Shown one piece after another: positions 8,977-17,189 of a stretch of 64,000 bases of DNA. Source of the DNA: Planctomycetota bacterium. GTDB taxonomy: Bacteria > Planctomycetota > MHYJ01 > WSZJ01 > JACPWG01. The translations under genes and the position numbers were made by a program. The stretch lies in assembly GCA_016197205.1 (NCBI GenBank), contig JACPWG010000103.1, forward strand, positions 62,001-126,000, read 5' to 3'. A model generated the notes under the pieces. The model searched no databases, was not told the origin of the DNA, and saw only the letters and a program-made list of their open reading frames with translations. How positions within the stretch are numbered: position 1 is the stretch's first letter; each line of letters begins with the position of its first letter.

Positions 8977-9296
8977 TGCGGTGGGAGTGGTGGGCGTCGT
9001 GCCCGAGAAGACGAGGAACCACAGAGTTCAGAGCAGCCGATGGCCGCAACCAAAGCTCGACGAACCACAGATTTCACAGATTACACAGATTGCGACGATT
9101 CTAATCTGTGAAATCTGTGCAATCTGTGGTTTCGTCGACCCCGGGATCACCGAGAAAGGTTGCCAGAAAAACAAGCTTTTGCGAGCTTGTGTCACAGATT
9201 AACCACGATTTCACAGATTCGAAATCTGTGAAATCCCGTAGAATCTGGGGAATCTGTGTTCCCGTGTTGTTCAATTCACAGCCACGCTTTCGACAG
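8977..9296. repeat. Repeat family R4: two fold-back hairpins made of CACAGATT units
   Basis: Two long inverted repeats lie here, 9064-9130 and 9193-9260. Each arm is assembled from short tandem units (CACAGATTT or CACAGATTA) and the other arm carries the complement (AATCTGTG), so each can form a long AT-rich hairpin in GC-rich surroundings. The left flank GCAGCCGATGGCCGCAACC (9031-9049) recurs, inverted, beside the hairpin at 22083-22162. No gene lies here. Confidence 0.85.
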
Positions 9297-9692
9297 CTAC
9301 CGCGGCTTCTCGGTCTCGACCTCGCCGACGTACCCCAGGATGACCGAGGCGCCGACCGCGACCGGGTGGTTCCCGACGTACTCCGTGTCGGTGTCGCGGA
9401 CGTACCGGTAGGTCTGGCCCTTGTCCGCCACGAAGCCCATCCGCTGGAAGCGGGTGTTGTAGACGTAGTGCTGCTCGACCAGGTCGCGGCCGTTACGAGG
9501 TCGGATTTGCTCCGTCTCGATGTAGCCGATGTGGAGGTGCTTCTCTCGCGTCAGCACCTTCACGAAGTTCGCAAATGCGGATTCGGCCTTCGCGGCGGGC
9601 TGCCGGTGGAAATCGGATTCCTTGTCGTGGTGGAAACAACCGGCGGCCCCCAGGAGGAGCACGCTCGTCGCGACCGGCAAGAACCTCCTCAT
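9297..9692 (-). CDS. Small lipoprotein of unknown function
   Basis: The 131-residue product begins MRRFLPVATSVLLLGAAGC; the lipobox cysteine is residue 19 and GGAGG precedes the ATG by seven bases. The mature part is hydrophilic and probably beta-rich, with TRFQRMGFVADKGQTYRYV near the middle. I do not recognise the family. It is divergent from dinG, and a plausible minus-strand promoter (TTGAAT, 16 bp, TAGAAT) lies at 9743-9770. Confidence 0.65.
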   Translation of the reverse strand: MRRFLPVATSVLLLGAAGCFHHDKESDFHRQPAAKAESAFANFVKVLTREKHLHIGYIETEQIRPRNGRDLVEQHYVYNTRFQRMGFVADKGQTYRYVRDTDTEYVGNHPVAVGASVILGYVGEVETEKPR

Positions 9693-9782
9693 CCCCGCAC
9701 CTCCAGAGCGACCATCGTTCGGAACTCCAAGACGCGGCGCAGATTCTAGCAGACGCACGCCGTCATTCAAGAAAAATCACGG

Positions 9783-11717
9783 ATGAACCTTCGCGACCTT
9801 CTCGGCCCGGACGGCCCGATCGCCCGCGCCCACCCCGCCTTCGAGGCCCGGCGCGAACAGGTCCAGATGATGACCGCCGTGGAAAACGCGCTCCGAAAAG
9901 GGGGCCACCTCATCGTCGAGGCGGGGACCGGAGTCGGGAAGACCTTCGCCTACCTTCTGCCCGTCCTGCGGCACGCCCTCGACACGAAAAAGCCCGTGAT
10001 GGTCTCCACGCATACCATCAACCTCCAGGAACAGCTCCTCACCAAGGACGTCCCCTTCCTCCGCGCTTCCCTCGGCTGGGAGTTCACCGCCGCGCTCGGC
10101 ATGGGCCGGTCGAACTACCTCTGCCGTCGCCGCTTCGACCTCGCGCGCCAGGAAGGCCGGCTCTTCCGGCCCGACGCGGAGGAACTGGAGCGCATTGAGG
10201 CCTGGGCGCGCAGCACGGCGGACGGCACGCGCCAGGACCTGAACCCGCAGCCCCGGCCGGCGGCGTGGTCCCTCGTCGCCTCGGAGGCCGGCAATTGCAT
10301 GGGGGACCGGTCGCCCCATTTCGACGACTGCTTCTACCAGCGGGCCGTGCGCCGCCTCCGCTCGGCCGACCTGCTCGTGCTGAATCACCACCTCTTTTTT
10401 TCGGACCTCGTCCTGCGCGAACGCGGGATCAACTACCTGCCGCAGGCGGAGGTCGCGGTCCTCGACGAGGCGCACACGCTCGAGGAGGTCGCCCACGCGC
10501 ACTTCGGCATCGACGTCTCCAATCTCCAGGTGCGCTACCTCCTGAACGCGCTCTTCAATCCGCGCCGCGGGTCCGGCTTCCTCGCCACGCGAGGCGACGG
10601 CGCTGCCCGCGAAGCGGTGGAGAGCGCGGAGGACGCGAATGCGCGGTTCTTCGAGGACGTCACGCGCTGGCTCGCGACCCATCCCCAGGCCCACGGCCGG
10701 CTCCGGCAACCGAGACTCTTCCAGGAATCGCTCTCCAGGCCGCTTGGAAAGCTGGCCGAACAGGTGGAAGCACTGCTGCCGACCGCCGACGACGAGGCGG
10801 AGGAGTTCGAAATACAGGCCTACGCGACGAAGGCGCGGCAGCTCGCGGACGGCGTGCGCGCTTTCGTGGAGCAGGCCGCGGCGGACCACGTCTACTGGAT
10901 GGAGGCCTCCGACCGCTCGGAGCGCGTCACGCTGCGCGCGTCGCCGATCGACGTCGGTGCGCTGTTGAAAAAACTCCTCTTCGATCGGTACAAAACCGTG
11001 ATCCTGACGAGCGCCACGTTGGGCATCGGGAAGGACCACTCGCTCGACTACGTGAAGCGCAGCCTGGGCGTGGAGGCCGCGGCCGAGGTCCAGGTGGGGT
11101 CGCCTTTCGATTACGCGCGCCAGGCGAAGCTCCACATCGCGCGCGGCATGCCCGAGCCCTCGGACGTGCCGGCCTACCTCGCCGCGCTGCCGGACCGGAT
11201 CCTTCGCTATTTGCGGCAGTCGCACGGGCGGGCGTTCGTGCTCTTCACGAATACGCAGCACATGAACCGCACCTACGACGTCCTGTCGCCGCGGCTCGCG
11301 GCCGAGGGGATCGCGGTCCGAAAGCAAGGGGACGACCTCGGGAGGCGGCAGCTTTTGGAATGGTTCAAGGGAAACGTGGGCTCGGTCCTTTTCGGGCTGG
11401 ACAGTTTCTGGCAGGGCGTGGACGTGCCGGGGGAGGCCCTCGAAAACGTGATCCTGACGAAACTGCCCTTTCCCGTGCCGTCGGAGCCGCTCGTCGAAGC
11501 CAAGAGCGAGGCGATCAACGCCCGCGGCGGAAACGCGTTCATGGACTACCTGCTGCCGGAGACGATCATCAAAGTGAGGCAGGGGTTCGGCCGGCTCATT
11601 CGGAGCCGGACGGACAAGGGGATCGTGGTGATCCTCGATCGACGCGTACTCACCAAGCGCTATGGGCAGCTCGTGCTGGACTCGCTCCCCGCGTGCCCGC
11701 GCGTGGTGGAGGACTGA
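9783..11717 (+). CDS. dinG: ATP-dependent DNA helicase of the DinG/XPD (Rad3) family
   Basis: The 644-residue protein is a superfamily 2, 5'-3' helicase of the DinG type, which unwinds R-loops and forked DNA in repair. Walker A is EAGTGVGKT (46-54), the DEAH box is VLDEAHTLEE (227-236), and the C-terminal motor motifs include VLFGLDSFWQGVDVPG and RQGFGRLIRS. The iron-sulfur region has C114, C172 and C183, but the expected third position of the CxxxxC pair is serine (S177 in CMGDRSPHFDDC). The cluster may thus have altered ligation; this could be lineage-typical. The downstream rfbD-like gene starts three bases after the stop, so the two are likely co-transcribed. Confidence 0.9.
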   Translation: MNLRDLLGPDGPIARAHPAFEARREQVQMMTAVENALRKGGHLIVEAGTGVGKTFAYLLPVLRHALDTKKPVMVSTHTINLQEQLLTKDVPFLRASLGWEFTAALGMGRSNYLCRRRFDLARQEGRLFRPDAEELERIEAWARSTADGTRQDLNPQPRPAAWSLVASEAGNCMGDRSPHFDDCFYQRAVRRLRSADLLVLNHHLFFSDLVLRERGINYLPQAEVAVLDEAHTLEEVAHAHFGIDVSNLQVRYLLNALFNPRRGSGFLATRGDGAAREAVESAEDANARFFEDVTRWLATHPQAHGRLRQPRLFQESLSRPLGKLAEQVEALLPTADDEAEEFEIQAYATKARQLADGVRAFVEQAAADHVYWMEASDRSERVTLRASPIDVGALLKKLLFDRYKTVILTSATLGIGKDHSLDYVKRSLGVEAAAEVQVGSPFDYARQAKLHIARGMPEPSDVPAYLAALPDRILRYLRQSHGRAFVLFTNTQHMNRTYDVLSPRLAAEGIAVRKQGDDLGRRQLLEWFKGNVGSVLFGLDSFWQGVDVPGEALENVILTKLPFPVPSEPLVEAKSEAINARGGNAFMDYLLPETIIKVRQGFGRLIRSRTDKGIVVILDRRVLTKRYGQLVLDSLPACPRVVED

Positions 11718-11720
11718 GCC

Positions 11721-12638
11721 GTGAGGACGTCGCTCGGCCGCGCGGAGCTGCTCGTGACCGGCTCCGCGGGAATGCTCGGGCAGGCCCTGCTCGGCGCCGC
11801 ACACGCGGCGGGGACGACCTGCGCGGGCGTGGACCTTCCGGACTGGGACCTCCTCGACACGGAGGCGGCGCGTCGCGCGCTCGAGGCGGTCGCGCCGTCC
11901 GTGGTCATCAACTGCGCGGCGCTCACCGACGTGGACGGTTGCGAGACCGCGGCCGGCAGGGAGGCCGCCTTTCGCGTGAACGCGACCCTTGCCGGGGGGC
12001 TCGCCCGTCTGTGCGCGGCCTCGGGGATCCGCCTGCTTCACCTGAGCACCGACTATGTCTTCGACGGGACGCGCGCCGAGCCGTACCGAGAGGAGGATAC
12101 GCCAAACCCGAAGAGCGTCTACGGCACGTCGAAGCGACGCGGCGAGGAGGCGGTGCTGGAGGCGCACCCGGGCGCGCTCGTCGTCCGGACCGCGTGGCTG
12201 TACGGGCCGGCCGGGCGGAAGAATTTCGTGGAGGCCATTCTCCGGCTCGCGCGGGAGCGGGAGTTCCTGGAGGTGGTGGACGACCAGCGGGGGAGTCCGA
12301 CCCACGCGCCGGACCTGGCCCGCGCGCTGCTCGGGCTCGCGCGGCTGCCGGCGACCGGCATCGTGCACGCGACGAACGCCGGCAGCACCACCTGGCACGG
12401 GTTCGCGCGGAAGATCCTGGAGCTGTCCGGTGTCGCGCGCGAGGTGCGTGCGATCACGACCACGCAGCTCGGCCGGCCGGCGCCGCGGCCGGCGAATTCG
12501 GTGCTCGACTGCGCACGGCTGGCCGCGCTCGGGATTCGGCTGCGGCCGTGGGAGGAGGCTCTCGGCGCGTACCTCGCGGGGCGCGGAGGGGGCGCGGCGC
12601 CCGGCGTGCAGCCAGGCCCTCCGGCACCGCGAGCGTAA
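11721..12638 (+). CDS. rfbD: dTDP-4-dehydrorhamnose reductase-like (RmlD family)
   Basis: The 305-residue protein is an extended short-chain dehydrogenase of the RmlD type, which reduces dTDP-4-keto-rhamnose to dTDP-rhamnose. The start is GTG with GGAGG about ten bases upstream. The nucleotide-binding glycines are in LLVTGSAGMLGQAL (10-23). Family motifs NCAALTDVDGCE, LSTDYVFDGT and YGTSKRRGE (catalytic Tyr and Lys) are present. No rmlA, rmlB or rmlC gene is nearby, so a related sugar substrate is possible. It is coupled to dinG. The last residues (PAPRA) and the TAA stop lie inside the left end of repeat R2, so the natural C-terminus may have been altered. Confidence 0.85.
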   Translation: MRTSLGRAELLVTGSAGMLGQALLGAAHAAGTTCAGVDLPDWDLLDTEAARRALEAVAPSVVINCAALTDVDGCETAAGREAAFRVNATLAGGLARLCAASGIRLLHLSTDYVFDGTRAEPYREEDTPNPKSVYGTSKRRGEEAVLEAHPGALVVRTAWLYGPAGRKNFVEAILRLAREREFLEVVDDQRGSPTHAPDLARALLGLARLPATGIVHATNAGSTTWHGFARKILELSGVAREVRAITTTQLGRPAPRPANSVLDCARLAALGIRLRPWEEALGAYLAGRGGGAAPGVQPGPPAPRA

Positions 12639-12846
12639 GCGAGCGGTCCCGCAGCGCAGTCACACAACGCCAGATCGCAACTCGCTACAGTCGATCGAGG
12701 GGTTCGAGCCTTGCAGGGCCGGCTCGCGGGCGGACGACAAGCTCGCCGACCCCAGTCGAGCCAGGGCGGTCGCGGGCCGGTCGGCGCACCCGAACATGGC
12801 GAAGTCCAAGCACCTGCCGAGGCCGCTCCCGCACGGTCGCGGTTCC
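12623..12846. repeat. Repeat family R2, copy 1 (224 bp, inverted ends)
   Basis: The ends are near-perfect inverted repeats, starting ACCGCGAGCGTAAGCGAGCG and ending CGCTCCCGCACGGTCGCGGT. About 85% of positions match the copy at 14308-14529 by eye. It begins inside the 3' end of the RmlD-like gene, whose TAA (12636-12638) it contains. No transposase is present. The two copies bracket the RHH-Fic module. Confidence 0.85.
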
Positions 12847-12940
12847 GCAGGCAGGCCGCGCCGCCGTGCCCGCCAACCGTGGCGGCGTGGTCGGCCGTGC
12901 GCGGCGCCGGCGGCAAGTCGAAGCCTGTTCGAGATTCTCC

Positions 12941-12969
12941 TTGTGCGACGGATGCTAGCATGATATCAT
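12941..12969 (+). promoter_or_regulatory. Promoter of the RHH-Fic module
   Basis: TTGTGC and TATCAT are separated by 17 bp. The -10 box lies within the palindrome annotated at 12952-12977, which would let a bound repressor block the polymerase. Confidence 0.55.
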
Positions 12970-12977
12970 AGTAGCAT
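12952..12977. promoter_or_regulatory. Candidate operator palindrome
   Basis: The 26-bp sequence is ATGCTAGC, the perfect palindrome ATGATATCAT, then AGTAGCAT; the outer arms match with one mismatch. It is strikingly AT-rich for its surroundings, overlaps the -10 box and sits 43 bases before the ribbon-helix-helix gene. Ribbon-helix-helix antitoxins typically bind such sites and repress their own operon. Confidence 0.65.
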
Positions 12978-13019
12978 GAGGGTGAGGCTCCGAGGCGTCA
13001 GCAAGCGGGAGGAATACCC

Positions 13020-13508
13020 ATGCCCACCACCAAGCAGATGAACGTCCGGGTGTCGAGCGACCTGCTCGACCGGATCCAGGCCGTGTCCGCATTCCTCGGG
13101 AAGAGCATGAACGCATGGACGACCGATGTCCTGGCGGAGGCGGTCCGCAAGGAGCACGAGCGCCTCCCGGTCGACGAATTGCGGGGGAAGGTCGCGCGGC
13201 TTGCGGAGCGGTATCTCCCGGGTCGCGCGGTCGGCGTGCGGGAGATGCTGGCGATGGCCGACGGGTACGCCGAGGAGGAGCGGGCGGATGGGCTGGGCGC
13301 ACGACATGCCTCTTCCGCGGGTGGACGACGCAAGGTCGCGGCCCGCATGGCCGTCCCCGCGGAGCCCGCGGCGGTCCGGTCGTCCGCGCCCGCTTACGTG
13401 AGCCGCCCGCGGGGCGGCGAACCCCAATTCGTGAAGCCCGCGCCGACCGTCGCGCGGCGTGCCGAGGCGCCCGCAAGGACGCCGAAGGCGCGCCGGGGCG
13501 GTCGATGA
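13020..13508 (+). CDS. Ribbon-helix-helix DNA-binding protein, putative antitoxin
   Basis: The 162-residue protein opens with a ribbon-helix-helix domain (residues 5-50): the strand QMNVRVSSDLLDRIQAVS, then helices including GKSMNAWTTDVLAEAV. Such proteins dimerise and bind palindromic operators. Residues 90-162 are a basic, Pro/Ala-rich and probably disordered tail, unusual in length for a small antitoxin. The gene overlaps the Fic gene by four bases (ATGA), so the two are translationally coupled. A palindrome sits on the promoter upstream. By analogy with other toxin-antitoxin pairs it should neutralise the Fic protein and autoregulate. The pairing is visible in the sequence; the function is inferred. 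Confidence 0.75.
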   Translation: MPTTKQMNVRVSSDLLDRIQAVSAFLGKSMNAWTTDVLAEAVRKEHERLPVDELRGKVARLAERYLPGRAVGVREMLAMADGYAEEERADGLGARHASSAGGRRKVAARMAVPAEPAAVRSSAPAYVSRPRGGEPQFVKPAPTVARRAEAPARTPKARRGGR

Positions 13509-14152
13509 CGCCGCCGCCGGACTTCGTCCCGTTCGACGAGGATGCGGAGACGAGCGACGCGGACCGTCGCAGGGGGGAGGAGAACCGGCGACGGGTGTTT
13601 GCCGACGCCATTCGGCACGCCGTCTCCGGACGCGCCCTATCGGCAGAGGCCGTCGCCGCATGGCATCGGAACGTGCTCGAGGGCCTCAGCTACGTCCTGC
13701 ATCCCTGCTACCTCGGCGGCTACCGCGGCTCCGCCCATCCCTGGCTTGTCGAATATCTCGTGCAGGTCGGAGGGGCCTACGGCGCGCACCCGGCCCGCGT
13801 CCGGGAGGAGGTGCGGCGCTTTTTCGAGGAACTCGCAACCCGCACGCAGGAGGCGGCGCGACGCGTACCGCTCGACCGTGACCGCACGCCGTCCGAAATC
13901 CGCCGAGTCGTCGAACTGGCGGCGTGGTCCCACGGCGAGTGGGTCCGCATCCACCCCTTCGCCAACGGCAACGGACGCATCGCCCGGCTCCTCGCAAACT
14001 TCGTCCTCGCTCGCTTCCGCGTGCCGCCGCTTCTCCGGCTGCGCCCCCGGCCCGAGGCGCCGTATGCGCGGGCCGCGCTCGCCTCCATGATCGGCGACCA
14101 CTCGTTGACCGAGGCGTGGATCCTGCGTCGATTGCAGGATGCGGCGTCGTAA
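13505..14152 (+). CDS. Fic-domain protein, putative AMPylating toxin
   Basis: The 215-residue protein contains a Fic core with HPFANGNGRIAR at about 156-167. Fic proteins transfer AMP or related groups from nucleotides to target proteins. The motif keeps the catalytic His and both Gly-Asn-Gly and Arg positions, but Asn replaces the acidic residue (consensus HPFx[D/E]GNGR) that normally holds the metal; I recall this variant in some mobile Fic families such as 'mobile mystery protein B'. No inhibitory [S/T]xxxE[G/N] helix is evident, so the upstream ribbon-helix-helix protein may be the inhibitor. Its TAA overlaps the first base of repeat R1. Confidence 0.85.
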   Translation: MTPPPDFVPFDEDAETSDADRRRGEENRRRVFADAIRHAVSGRALSAEAVAAWHRNVLEGLSYVLHPCYLGGYRGSAHPWLVEYLVQVGGAYGAHPARVREEVRRFFEELATRTQEAARRVPLDRDRTPSEIRRVVELAAWSHGEWVRIHPFANGNGRIARLLANFVLARFRVPPLLRLRPRPEAPYARAALASMIGDHSLTEAWILRRLQDAAS

Positions 14153-14275
14153 GTGCCCGCGCAAGCGTTACTTCACCTCTTCGTAGACCGACCGATGCCT
14201 GGGGGCGCGGCCCTGAGGGTCGCGCCCCCAGGAGCCTCGAGGCCTGAGTTTGCGCAGTCACTTTTCGCGGGCACT
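14152..14275. repeat. Repeat family R1, copy 2
   Basis: Bounded by AGTGCCCGCG and CGCGGGCACT, with the central ATGCCTGGGGGCGCGGCC palindrome. It begins at the last base of the Fic stop codon. Confidence 0.85.
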
Positions 14276-14307
14276 AACCGAGCGGGTAGGGAAGACCGGG
14301 AAAAACT

Positions 14308-14529
14308 GAACCGCGAGCGTGAGCGAGCGGTCCCGCGGCGTAGTCACACAACGCCGGGTTGCAACTCGCCACAGTCGATCGAAAGGTTCGGGCGTCGCAG
14401 GCCCGGCTCGCGGGCGGTCGACAAGCTCGCCGACGCCAGTCGAGCCAGGGCGGTCGCGGGTCGGTCGGCGCACCCGAACATGGCGGAGTCCGAGCACCTG
14501 CCGAGGCCGCTCCCTGACGGTCGCGGTTC
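14308..14529. repeat. Repeat family R2, copy 2
   Basis: This copy has inverted ends GAACCGCGAGCGTGAGCGAG and CGCTCCCTGACGGTCGCGGT and about 85% identity to 12623-12846. Together the two copies flank the RHH-Fic module in direct orientation. From 14530 to 14713 no feature is seen. Confidence 0.85.
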
Positions 14530-14713
14530 GGATTTCCGCGTCGGCGGCTCGCAGGAGCTCTGGCGGAATGTGAGGGGGATGTGGATGGCTCGGTGCCCGG
14601 ATTCGGCTGAGCGTGGTGGCTGCGGTCGGCCCCGCCCGATGGCCGCGTGGGCGAGGACAAGCGGCGGCGCTCCCTCGGCGGGCCGCGGCCGGCCGATACC
14701 CGCGGCCGCCGGC

Positions 14714-15223
14714 TCAGGACCCGAAGACGTCGTCCAGGTTGGTCTTCGCCGCTTCGCCGAAGCCCTTGTCGATCTGCGGGGCGGACTCGGGCTTCTGCCG
14801 CTGACTCAGGTCCTTGAGCACGCCCGCGAGCTTGTTCGCCAACTCGTTCGCGTACAGGCGCACCATCCCCACGGTCGTGCGGTCGTCGAAAATGATCGAG
14901 AGCAGCGTCCGCTCGCCGACGAGGCTGAGCTGGATGTTGTCCTTCACGCCCTGGTGGAAAAGGACGGAGAACTCCTCCTCGCCGAGGAGGCGGGCCATCT
15001 CCTTGGTCGCCGCGAAGCTGCCCGCGACGAGGGCCGAGATGGTGTCCATGTCGAAGGTCCCGGTGAACCCCTTGCGGGTGATCATGTGCCCGTCCTTGTC
15101 GATCAGGAGGGCGCACTTCGCCTTCGAAAGGCGGAGGAACTCGTCGAGGAGCTTGTCCAGCCGGTCGATGTCGTTCTGGTAAAAGACCAGCCGCTGGCGC
15201 CGGATCTGTTCGTCCTGGTTCAT
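14714..15223 (-). CDS. Roadblock/LC7-domain protein
   Basis: The 169-residue protein begins MNQDEQIRRQRLVFYQNDID. I chose this ATG because GGAGGG lies four bases before it, rather than the one six codons upstream. A coiled N-terminal helix is followed by a roadblock/LC7 fold (about 35-140) with LLIDKDGHMITRKG and SLVGERTLLSIIFDDRTT. Such proteins bind small GTPases as GAP-like or scaffold partners (MglB for MglA). It lies 69 bases downstream of the MglA-like GTPase gene on the same strand, so it is probably its partner. Confidence 0.82.
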   Translation of the reverse strand: MNQDEQIRRQRLVFYQNDIDRLDKLLDEFLRLSKAKCALLIDKDGHMITRKGFTGTFDMDTISALVAGSFAATKEMARLLGEEEFSVLFHQGVKDNIQLSLVGERTLLSIIFDDRTTVGMVRLYANELANKLAGVLKDLSQRQKPESAPQIDKGFGEAAKTNLDDVFGS

Positions 15224-15292
15224 TGCACCCTCCAGTGCCAATTCGGCAGGGGTTAATTTCGGCGCGACCCTCGATCCGATCGGCGCGGCAGT

Positions 15293-16645
15293 TTATCGAT
15301 TCAGGAGCAGGAGCACCACAAGAAGCACGGCGCCCAAGAGCACGCCGACTCCCACGATGACGAGCGTCACAGGAAACCCGCGCTGGACCGGGGCCGGCTG
15401 CATCCGCGGGGTCGGCCGCACCAGCACGGGATTCGGCAACGGATTCGGCGAGAACGGCCCGCGGGGAAGGCCCTGCGCGCCCGATGCGGGGTACCCTCCG
15501 GCCTGACCGTACGTCCCTACGCCGGCATTCCGGCCACGGTCCGGGGCCGCCGCCGGTGCGGTCGACGGCGCGGCCGCAGGCAAGGGCACGGGCGTCGCAG
15601 GGGCGATCGGCGCGAACGGGTCCACGGGCCGAACGGAGGGGACCTGCGCACCCGGCCGCACGGCGCCGGCGGGCGCGGCCGCCGCGGGCCCAGCTTGCAC
15701 GGGCTCCGGCACCGACGCGGGCGGCGCCGCAAACGGTGGCGCCTGCGGCTGTGCGCCGGCCGCAGCGGGGTAGCCGGCCGGCGCGCCGGCATATGCCGAC
15801 ATGGCGGTCGCCGGCGCGGGCGCGGGCGCCGCTGCGCCCATGCCGACGCCCCCATAGCCGGGTGCAGCCGCCATGGCGCCGACGCCCGAGGCCGTTCCCC
15901 TCGCCGGGGTCGCACCCGCAGGGGCGACGGCCGACGCGTAGCCCGTGGCCACGCCGCTCGAAACGCCCGACAACGGCGCTGCCGGACCGGGTACGGGGGA
16001 GGCGGCGCGGACACCCGTGTCCCCGGCCCGCACACTTCCCAGCCGCTCGCGGCTCGGGGCGTAATCGCGGTTCAGCTTCTCGAGCACCATGGCCGAGATC
16101 GCCTTCAGCGTCGGCAGGACGCCGTCCCCTTTGTACGCGACCGCCTCGAAGGTCGGCACGCCCGCCTTGTTCAGTTCCTGGTTCATGAGCGAAGCGGGCA
16201 TCGCAGCCGGCAGGTCCCGCTTGTTGAACTGGATGACCCAGGGAGTCCCCTTCAGGTCGAGGTTCAACTCCTTCAGGTTGATCTCCAGGTTGCCGAACGA
16301 TTCGAGGTTCTCCTGGCGACGCTCGGGATTGGAGTCGGCGACGAACACGATCCCGTCCACGCCCTGGAGCACGAGCTTGCGCGTGGAGTTGTAGTACGTC
16401 TGGCCGGGCACGGTGTAGAGCTGGAACTTGGTGCGCATCCCCGCGACCTCGCCGATGTCGAGCGGCAGGAAGTCGAAGAAGAGGGTGCGGTCGCCTTCCG
16501 TGGCGATGGACGTGAGCTGGCCGCGCGCGGTGGGGGGCGCCTTCTGGTGAACCATCTCGAGATTGGTGGTCTTCCCGGAGAGGCCCGGCCCGTAATAGAC
16601 GATCTTGCAGTTGACTTCGCGGCGGGCAAAATTGATCTGAACCAT
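15293..16645 (-). CDS. mglA: MglA-type small GTPase with C-terminal membrane anchor
   Basis: The 450-residue protein starts MVQINFARREVNCKIVYYGP. Residues 1-195 form an MglA/SofG-type Ras-like GTPase: P-loop GPGLSGKTT (19-27), the family-specific TVPGQ in place of DxxG (79-82) and NKRD (141-144). MglA proteins switch cell polarity and motility. Unlike the usual ~195-residue forms, this one continues with a ~220-residue Pro/Ala/Gly-rich linker and ends in a membrane helix (about 427-449), so it is tail-anchored. Roadblock genes lie on both sides (14714 and 16834). Repeat R3 occupies 16745-16883, between this gene and the upstream roadblock gene. Confidence 0.9.
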   Translation of the reverse strand: MVQINFARREVNCKIVYYGPGLSGKTTNLEMVHQKAPPTARGQLTSIATEGDRTLFFDFLPLDIGEVAGMRTKFQLYTVPGQTYYNSTRKLVLQGVDGIVFVADSNPERRQENLESFGNLEINLKELNLDLKGTPWVIQFNKRDLPAAMPASLMNQELNKAGVPTFEAVAYKGDGVLPTLKAISAMVLEKLNRDYAPSRERLGSVRAGDTGVRAASPVPGPAAPLSGVSSGVATGYASAVAPAGATPARGTASGVGAMAAAPGYGGVGMGAAAPAPAPATAMSAYAGAPAGYPAAAGAQPQAPPFAAPPASVPEPVQAGPAAAAPAGAVRPGAQVPSVRPVDPFAPIAPATPVPLPAAAPSTAPAAAPDRGRNAGVGTYGQAGGYPASGAQGLPRGPFSPNPLPNPVLVRPTPRMQPAPVQRGFPVTLVIVGVGVLLGAVLLVVLLLLNR

Positions 16646-16744
16646 GCGCTCCGTCGTCTCGACCCGATTGTCGATGCCGCGACCGAAACGGCGGATCCGC
16701 CGAGCGGGTCCGCCGGAGGCGGCAGCCAGGATCCTCCTCGCTCT

Positions 16745-16883
16745 GAGTACCGCCCCACAGAATTGGGTGACCAATTTCCTCGACGATTTCGGCCGCCTGC
16801 TTCGTTGCGCTCGCTCGACGTAGTTCTCCGTTACTACGCCTCGCTCGCGCGCCTCGCGGGCGGCCGAACTTGCCTTCGGCTAT
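16745..16883. repeat. Repeat family R3, right-truncated copy
   Basis: It starts GAGTACCGCCCCACAGAATT and matches 2213-2350 over about 135 bp, but similarity stops at TTCGGCTAT and the right inverted end is absent. It supplies the last ~14 codons and the stop of the minus-strand roadblock gene that ends at 16834. Confidence 0.85.
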
Positions 16884-17148
16884 GCACCACCACCAGGTAC
16901 GCGATGCGCAAGTCCACGAACACCATCTTGCCGTAGGTGGCGTTCAAGACGAGGCGCGAGAAGCCGCTCTCGCCGAGCTGGCCGAGGGCCCGGCGAATGG
17001 TCTGCAAGGCGGAAGAGGCGATGGCGGCCACCAAGTCCTCCTGCAGGTCCACGGCCAGGTTGCTGGCCACGACCATGCCGTCCGGCGTAAGCACGAGGCT
17101 GCCGCGGACGCCGACCTCCTGATTCAGCTCGCCGAGGATTTTCTTCAT
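16834..17148 (-). CDS. MglB-like roadblock protein, C-terminus replaced by repeat sequence
   Basis: The 104-residue product begins MKKILGELNQEVGVRGSLVL and follows the MglB/roadblock pattern through VFVDLRIAYLVVV (about residue 89). Family members normally continue for another helix of roughly 20-25 residues. Here the reading frame enters repeat R3, adding SRRQVRPPARRASEA and a TAG, all encoded within the repeat. This looks like a 3' truncation by insertion or recombination of R3. The dimer core may survive, so it could be functional or a decaying gene. It has a good promoter at 17190-17217 and is upstream of the GTPase on the same strand. Confidence 0.8.
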   Translation of the reverse strand: MKKILGELNQEVGVRGSLVLTPDGMVVASNLAVDLQEDLVAAIASSALQTIRRALGQLGESGFSRLVLNATYGKMVFVDLRIAYLVVVHSRRQVRPPARRASEA

Positions 17149-17189
17149 GCTGGGACCCGCGCGAGGACGAAAACCTGGGAAGCCTGGAA

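Noticed and set aside
9064..9260. CRISPR-like appearance of the repeated CACAGATT sequences
   Set aside because: Units are 8-9 bp with no regular spacers, and they are folded back as inverted repeats. No cas gene is present.
9777..12398. An 873-codon open frame opposite dinG and rfbD
   Set aside because: Helicase and reductase motifs on the plus strand are decisive; the antisense product has no domain.
12685..12963. Small frames within R2 as possible genes
   Set aside because: The same frames occur in other R2 copies and have no ribosome binding site. They are translated repeats.
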